Source: Margaritifera margaritifera (Eukaryota > Mollusca > Bivalvia > Unionida > Margaritiferidae). From it: a stretch of 64,000 bases of DNA. The stretch lies in assembly GCA_029931535.1 (NCBI GenBank), contig JAQPZY010001256.1, forward strand, positions 495,001 to 559,000. The letters are read 5' to 3'. The position numbers and the translations under genes were made by a program. The notes below the pieces were generated by a model, which was not told the origin of the DNA, did not search any database, and was given only the letters and a program-made list of their open reading frames with translations. Of this stretch, positions 11,386-64,000 are shown in pieces. Numbering within the stretch: position 1 is the first letter of the stretch; the number at the start of each line of letters is the position of its first letter.

Positions 11386-12900
11386 ATATTTACGATTATC
11401 GATATCTAAATAACTAAAGATTGAAAACTTCATTGATTTATTATTTTAAGCACATAAAGAATTAAGTCATGTAAAATATTGCTGGAATAGTGAAGCATTT
11501 TAATGCAATTTCCATTATTTATTTTACGTAACAATGAATTGATAGCAAGATCACTTGATTTGCAATTCAAAAGCAAAGTATTACTCTATATGTACCTATT
11601 TAACTTTAACATATTAAATGTTCTACCATACATGGCCTATCTACTCGTTCATTTCCTATTGTAATATCATGGTGTCTTAGCAGGATGGATGGGAATGTTC
11701 CTACCTGTTTCATTCCGAAAGAATGTTTAAAATAAAATATAAGGTTCCGAATCTTAATTTTGTGCATTTATGAAGTGGTGGGTGTGATTTAAACCAGAAG
11801 TTATTCTCCGCCACTCATGTCCGACATTATTGGCTGTCGCTGAGAGAAGTAGCAGAAACTGCAAGTAGCGGTTGGACTTTTGCTCACGTAGAAAGTTCTT
11901 AAATGTGTATCCAGACGGAAAATGTAATCTCTGTTCTATTAACCCATTGCATTAAATCTTTCCAAACATTTCCGGTTAAATAGCAATCCTTCTCAAAATC
12001 GACTACTTATGTATCAACGGCAGTTATTAAACAGGGCAAACCCTTAATAAAACTTGTCTCAATAGTTATTCTTCCCATGACTTGTCATGTAGAAAACAAA
12101 ACTTGTATCAATGCGGTTATTGTCCACCACGTCCAGTTTTGTCCGGTACAAAAGTTGTATATGCTATTATGGGTAACGAATATAGCTTCTAATTTTTTTT
12201 TTTTTTTTTTTATTTTTTTTTTGCAATCAATTAAAATCATATCTCATCATGAGTTCTGAAAGCATTGATACCTTATTATTTTCCATACTAACTCAAAAAT
12301 TCCATATTAACCATCAAAGACAGGGTGTTTGGAATTATGTGTTTGGGTCATTATCTAATCAATTTTCAAACAGTTTCTAATAACGGGCATAATAGCAGTA
12401 ATTACATTTTCCTTTCGAATTTCATCCTATCATTGAGCCCATTTAAAAAAGACAAACTTAAACTGACCTTAATATGACCATATGGAGCAAAACTTCGAAG
12501 CACAATCATATTGTTCGGAAACCTGATGTCTCTTTTGTTTTAGTTAGTCTAATATTTCCGATTAGCAGATTCAGTGGGAGTTTTGTAAGTACGAACAAGA
12601 TACACGATATTTAAAATTTCAGGCTTGGTTCCGGATCTTTCGTCTGTAAAACACAGAACAATTACACTTTTCTAGACGACAGTCACAACACGCAGCTTGT
12701 ATATTCTAACAAAGCTAACATTACAACTAGTTGTAAAACACCTTGCAGGGTCAAATTTGTGCTAAAATAATCCTTCCAATGTTCAAGTTGATAATTCAAT
12801 GATTCACACCCAAGATATGGTTTTCTACCCATCTACAAATGCAATTATGATAAAGATTTGAAGCATCTAAAGTTTAAAGTAAACACTGTATGGAAGAATA
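11386..12900. other. Intergenic stretch downstream of the FAMeT gene
   Basis: AT-rich, with a poly(T) tract at 12,193-12,223. No gene or repeat family recognised. Confidence 0.6.
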
Positions 12901-12921
12901 TATTATTATTTATTTTAGCAT

Positions 12922-12927
12922 TTTATT
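12922..12927 (-). terminator. Polyadenylation signal of the FAMeT gene
   Basis: AATAAA on the minus strand about 105 nt beyond the stop codon; a second AATAAA-like hexamer overlaps an AT-rich run near 12,909. The position suits a short 3' UTR. The cleavage site itself cannot be seen. Confidence 0.5.
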
Positions 12928-13031
12928 GTGTTTACAAACGAATAAAAGCACATCGAGTAAGATATATGTCTGAAGAACTTTATATTTCCGATGCCAGGAA
13001 AGGCGCTTAACAGTAGAAAAATGTAACACTT

Positions 13032-60174
<47,143 letters not shown>

Positions 60175-60639
60175 TTCGGTTGCTGCGGATAGAATGAAGA
60201 TCAGGAGGATCAGATTAATTATTTAGATCGGTAGATCATATGTAACATTAGATTCGCTCATCGTGCAATGCTCAAAATAGACCAAAAACGACCTAAAATG
60301 TTTCAATGAACAATCCCCGATAACATTTTCTCTTTGAAGTTCATGATAGTAAATATTTAATAAGTACGATCGATTTGGTTGAGCAACATTTTCAGACGTT
60401 TATTTATTAAAGAGAAAATTTTACATTATACATTTTCCAACACAAATGTCTCGAATAGAACTTGCTGCATGACTGCAAATGCCTGATAATTTTCTAACCC
60501 GATGCAATATGATTCTACCTTTTGTCAGATGAGTTTGTAGCTGTAATCGATTACAGGCGGCCAAATCAGCAAACGTGTTAGCTTCATTACCCACCGGGAA
60601 CGGTTTAGCTTCTAAAGTTTTCCAAGTTTTAATAGTGTA

Positions 60640-63475
60640 TTATTATTACTGCAATATTTAAATCTTAACTGATCAAATAAGTTCCGTTACCTTAGAGATC
60701 ATACATTGTAACAAATTTAGCTGATCACTATATTTCCTGTCACCTTAGATAGCATACTTGTAGCTGATCACTTTTAGTCTCGTAACATTAGCGATCATAC
60801 ATTGTAACAAATTTAACTGATCACTATAAGTTCAGTCACTATATAGATCATTCATTGTAACAAATGTAATTGATCACTGTAAGTCCCGTTACTTTAGCGA
60901 CTATACACGGTGACTCATTTAGCGCATATTATGAAACATTTAGCTGATCTTTAGAGATACTGTATTATAAACATACATCAATATTTATCTCTTAAATGAT
61001 CGCTATAAGTCCCATTATTTTAGAGACACTGTAGTATAAACATACTGCAATATTTAATTCTTAGCCGTTCACTATTTGTCACGGTAATTTAGAGATCATA
61101 CATTGTAACAACTTTAGCTGTTCACTGTAAGTCCCGTTACGTCAGACATCATACGTTGTGACAAATGTAACTGGTCACTGTAAGTCCCATTACTCTAGAG
61201 ACAATACATTATGGCAAATTAAGCTGATCACGATAAATGATATTACTTTAGAGATCATACATTGTGACAAATTTAGCTTATTACTGTAAGTCCCGTTACG
61301 TTAGAGATCATATATTTTGACGAATTTAACTGATCATTATAAGTTCCGTTACTTTTAAGATACTTAATTATAAACATACTGCGATATTTAACTTTTTGTC
61401 TGATCGCTATAAGTTCACTTTCTTAAGGAATACTGTATTATAAGTATACTGCAACATTTAACTCTTATCTGATTGATCAAAAAAAGTCACATTACTGTAT
61501 AGATACAGTATTACAAACATACTGCAGTGTTCAATTCTTATCTGATCATAATAAGTCCAATTACTTTAGAGATACTGCATCATGAACATACTGCAATATT
61601 CAATTCTTATCTGATCGCTATAAGTCCCATTTCTTTAGAGATACTGTATTACAAACATACTGCAATATTCAATTCTTATCTGATCGCTATAAGTCCCATT
61701 TCTTTAGAGATACTGTATTACAAACATGCTGCAATATTCAATTCTTATCTGATCGCTATAAGTCCCATTTCTTTAGAGATACTGTATTAGAAACATACTG
61801 CAATATTCAATTCTTATCTGATCGCTATAAGTCCCATTTCTTTAGAGATACTGTATTACAAACATGCTGCAATATTCAATTCTTATCTGATCGCTATAAG
61901 TCCCATTTCTTTAGAGATACTGTTTTACAAACATACTGCAATATTCAATTCTTATCTGATCGCTGTAAGTATTACAAACATACTGCAATATTCAATTCTT
62001 ATCTGATCACTATAAGTCCCATTTATTTAGAGATACTGTATTACAAAACATTCTGCAATATTCAATTCTTATCTGATCGCTATAAGTTCCATTTTTTTTA
62101 GATCAACTGTATTATAAACATACTGCAAAACGTCATACTACTTTAGACTGATGTACTACAAGCATAAACTGTATTACAAACATACTGCAATATTCAACTC
62201 TTACCTGATCGCTATAAGTCCCATTTCTGTAAAGAGACTGTGTTACAAACATACTGCAATATTTAACTCTTAATTGATTACTGTAAGTCCTGTTACTTGT
62301 ATTAGAGATGATACATGGTAACAAATTAAGCTGAACACTAAATCCCGCTACTTTATAGATCATACATTGCGACCAATTTAACTGATCACTATAAATCCCA
62401 TTACATATATATAGATCATACACTGTGACAAATTTAGCTGAACACATAAGTCCCGGTGCTCTTGAGATATTGTATTATAAACATACTTCAATATTTACCA
62501 CTTAGCTGATCACTATATGTTACGTTAGAGATCATACAGTGTGACAAATTTAACTGATCACTGTAAGTCTCGTTACGTCAGACATCCTACGTTTTGACAA
62601 TTGTAACTGATCACTATAAGTCCCGTTACTCTAGAGACCATACATTATGACAAATTCAGCTGATTACTGTAAGTCCCGTTATGTTAGACAGTATACATTG
62701 TGACGAATTTAACTGAGCAATACAAGTCCCATTACTTTAGAGACTCTGTATTCTAAACAAAAACCGCAACATCTAACTCTTAACTGATTACTAAAATCCC
62801 ATTACTTAGAGATACTGTCTTATAATACTGCAATATTTAACTTTTATCTGAATTCAATTTCTTTCGATATACTGTATTATAAACATACTGCATCATTTAA
62901 CTCGTAATTGATCACAATAAGTCCCATTTCTTTAGATATATTTTATTATAAACATACTGCATTATTAAACTTTTAATTGATTACTATTAGTCATATTACT
63001 ATTGTTAGAGATCATACACGGTAACAACTTTAGCTGAGCACTATAAATCCCGTTACTTTATAGCTCATACATTGCGAAAAATTTAACTGACCACTATACC
63101 TCCCAGTACATTAGAGACCATACATTGTGACATCTGTGGCTGAACACTATTAATCCCGTTACTTCTGAGGTACTATATTATAAACATATTGCAGTATTTA
63201 ACTCTTAACTGATCACTATTAGTCTGTATTCTTTAGAGATCATACATTGTAAGAAATCTAGCTGATAACAATAAGTCCCGTTACTTTAGAAATCATACAT
63301 TGTAAGAAATTTAGCTGACCACAATAAGTCCCGTTACTATAGAAATCATACATTGTAACAAATTTAGATGATCACTTTAATTCCTATTACTTTAGAAATC
63401 ATACATTGTAACAAATTTAGCTGATCACTATAAGTCCAGTTACTATAGAAATCATACATTGTAACAAATAAACTT
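60640..63475. repeat. Degenerate satellite with two interspersed unit types
   Basis: About 45 units. All share CTGATCACTATAAGTCCC then TTACTTTAGAGAT. Type B (about 52-54 bp) continues CATACATTGTAACAAATTTA; type A (about 69 bp) continues ACTGTATTACAAACATACTG then CAATATTCAATTCTTAT. A-type dominates and is best conserved at 61.5-62.1 kb; B-type prevails at both ends. Open frames over it are repeat translation. Confidence 0.85.
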
Positions 63476-63479
63476 CCGG

Positions 63480-64000
63480 AAAACTGGTGAATAATAGTCT
63501 TATATTGCAAGATTTATTGAAGTTAAACATGGTTTTACTGTTACAAATTCAGTTTTGTTCGGGGCCTATAAAATGAATATCTGCGACCAGAAAACCACAC
63601 TCAACGTTCTTCAGTCCTTGTTTGCTGCATGACAAATAGAATATCTGCTGTGATATTTATATCAAGATGCCCATATCATAATCTTTCTTTATTATATACC
63701 CGTCGAGTGATATTCCATGCAAATACCATGAGTCGGATGATGCAGCCAATTCTACACTAACTGGACGTTGTCAAGCACTTATTGGATGTTGTTAAGCAGA
63801 CGTAAGATCCAATAAGTGTGTTGCTATGTAATATGACGTCGCATTATGTCTATCATGACGTAACATTACGTAAACCTCACGTGACATCTAAATTTATATT
63901 AATACTGGATTTTGTAGTAAATATTATTCAAACAAGATTTGTCTTCAAAAATATTTGTATTAACATAAATTTATGAAATAGGATATAAACGCAATTTATT
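63480..64000. other. Right edge, nothing coding recognised
   Basis: AT-rich. Includes an inverted repeat CACTTATTGGAT/ATCCAATAAGTG (63776-63787 and 63807-63818) and several ACGT-containing palindromes at 63,830-63,890. Confidence 0.5.

Noticed and set aside
61527..61790. 87-residue repetitive frame and the minus frame at 62133-62447
   Set aside because: Both are satellite translations.
60640..63475. Regularly spaced repeats as a CRISPR array or origin
   Set aside because: The intervals between shared blocks are themselves repeats of two types, not unique spacers.

Overview
The window looks like AT-rich nuclear DNA of an animal, most probably a mollusc and perhaps a bivalve. Microsatellites, minisatellites and decayed mobile elements dominate it. 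There are spliced exons with GT/AG borders and no operons, ribosome binding sites or compact genes. The organism guess rests on three things: the architecture of the one host gene I could assemble, the Gmr1-type retrotransposon, and the CORE-type tRNA SINEs. It is inference, not a database match.

One host gene explains most of the window. On the minus strand, seven coding exons between 60,174 and 13,032 join in a consistent frame (all junctions phase 1 except the last, which is phase 0). They give a 420-residue predicted type I membrane protein. From the N-terminus it has a signal peptide, a Cys-rich segment, an EGF-like repeat, a farnesoic acid O-methyltransferase-like (FAMeT) domain split over two exons, a Thr/Asn-rich mucin-like stalk, a CxCPC motif with a charged helix, a transmembrane helix and a 12-residue tail. 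Its introns of about 27 kb and 13 kb hold nearly everything else. An AATAAA lies about 100 nt after the stop.

Region by region: 1-6 kb has microsatellites, a minisatellite and a SINE. 6.3-8.2 kb is a GC-rich island with a broken integrase-like core. 8.2-13 kb is low-complexity intergenic DNA with minisatellites. 13-16.2 kb holds the three 3' exons. 19.8-26.5 kb is a decayed Ty3/gypsy element of Gmr1 type, with integrase encoded upstream of reverse transcriptase, a tRNA-Pro-type primer site, and a solo LTR of a related subfamily inserted in its integrase. 28.9 kb has a 42-bp minisatellite and 29.3-29.5 kb the FAMeT N-half exon. 32-37 kb carries remnants resembling a Polinton/Maverick-class element, including an integrase C-terminus with chromodomain. 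37-56 kb is intron with several degenerate tandem arrays (about 50, 65 and 145-160 bp), a LINE fragment, an LTR fragment and a SINE. 56.4-60.2 kb holds the 5' exons, a SINE and a MITE-like palindrome. 60.6-63.5 kb is a degenerate satellite built from two unit types.

No intact mobile element and no clearly new system was found. The most useful results are the de novo gene model, the Gmr1 pol order with its clean solo-LTR insertion, the GC-rich integrase island, and several arrays with near-nucleosomal period.
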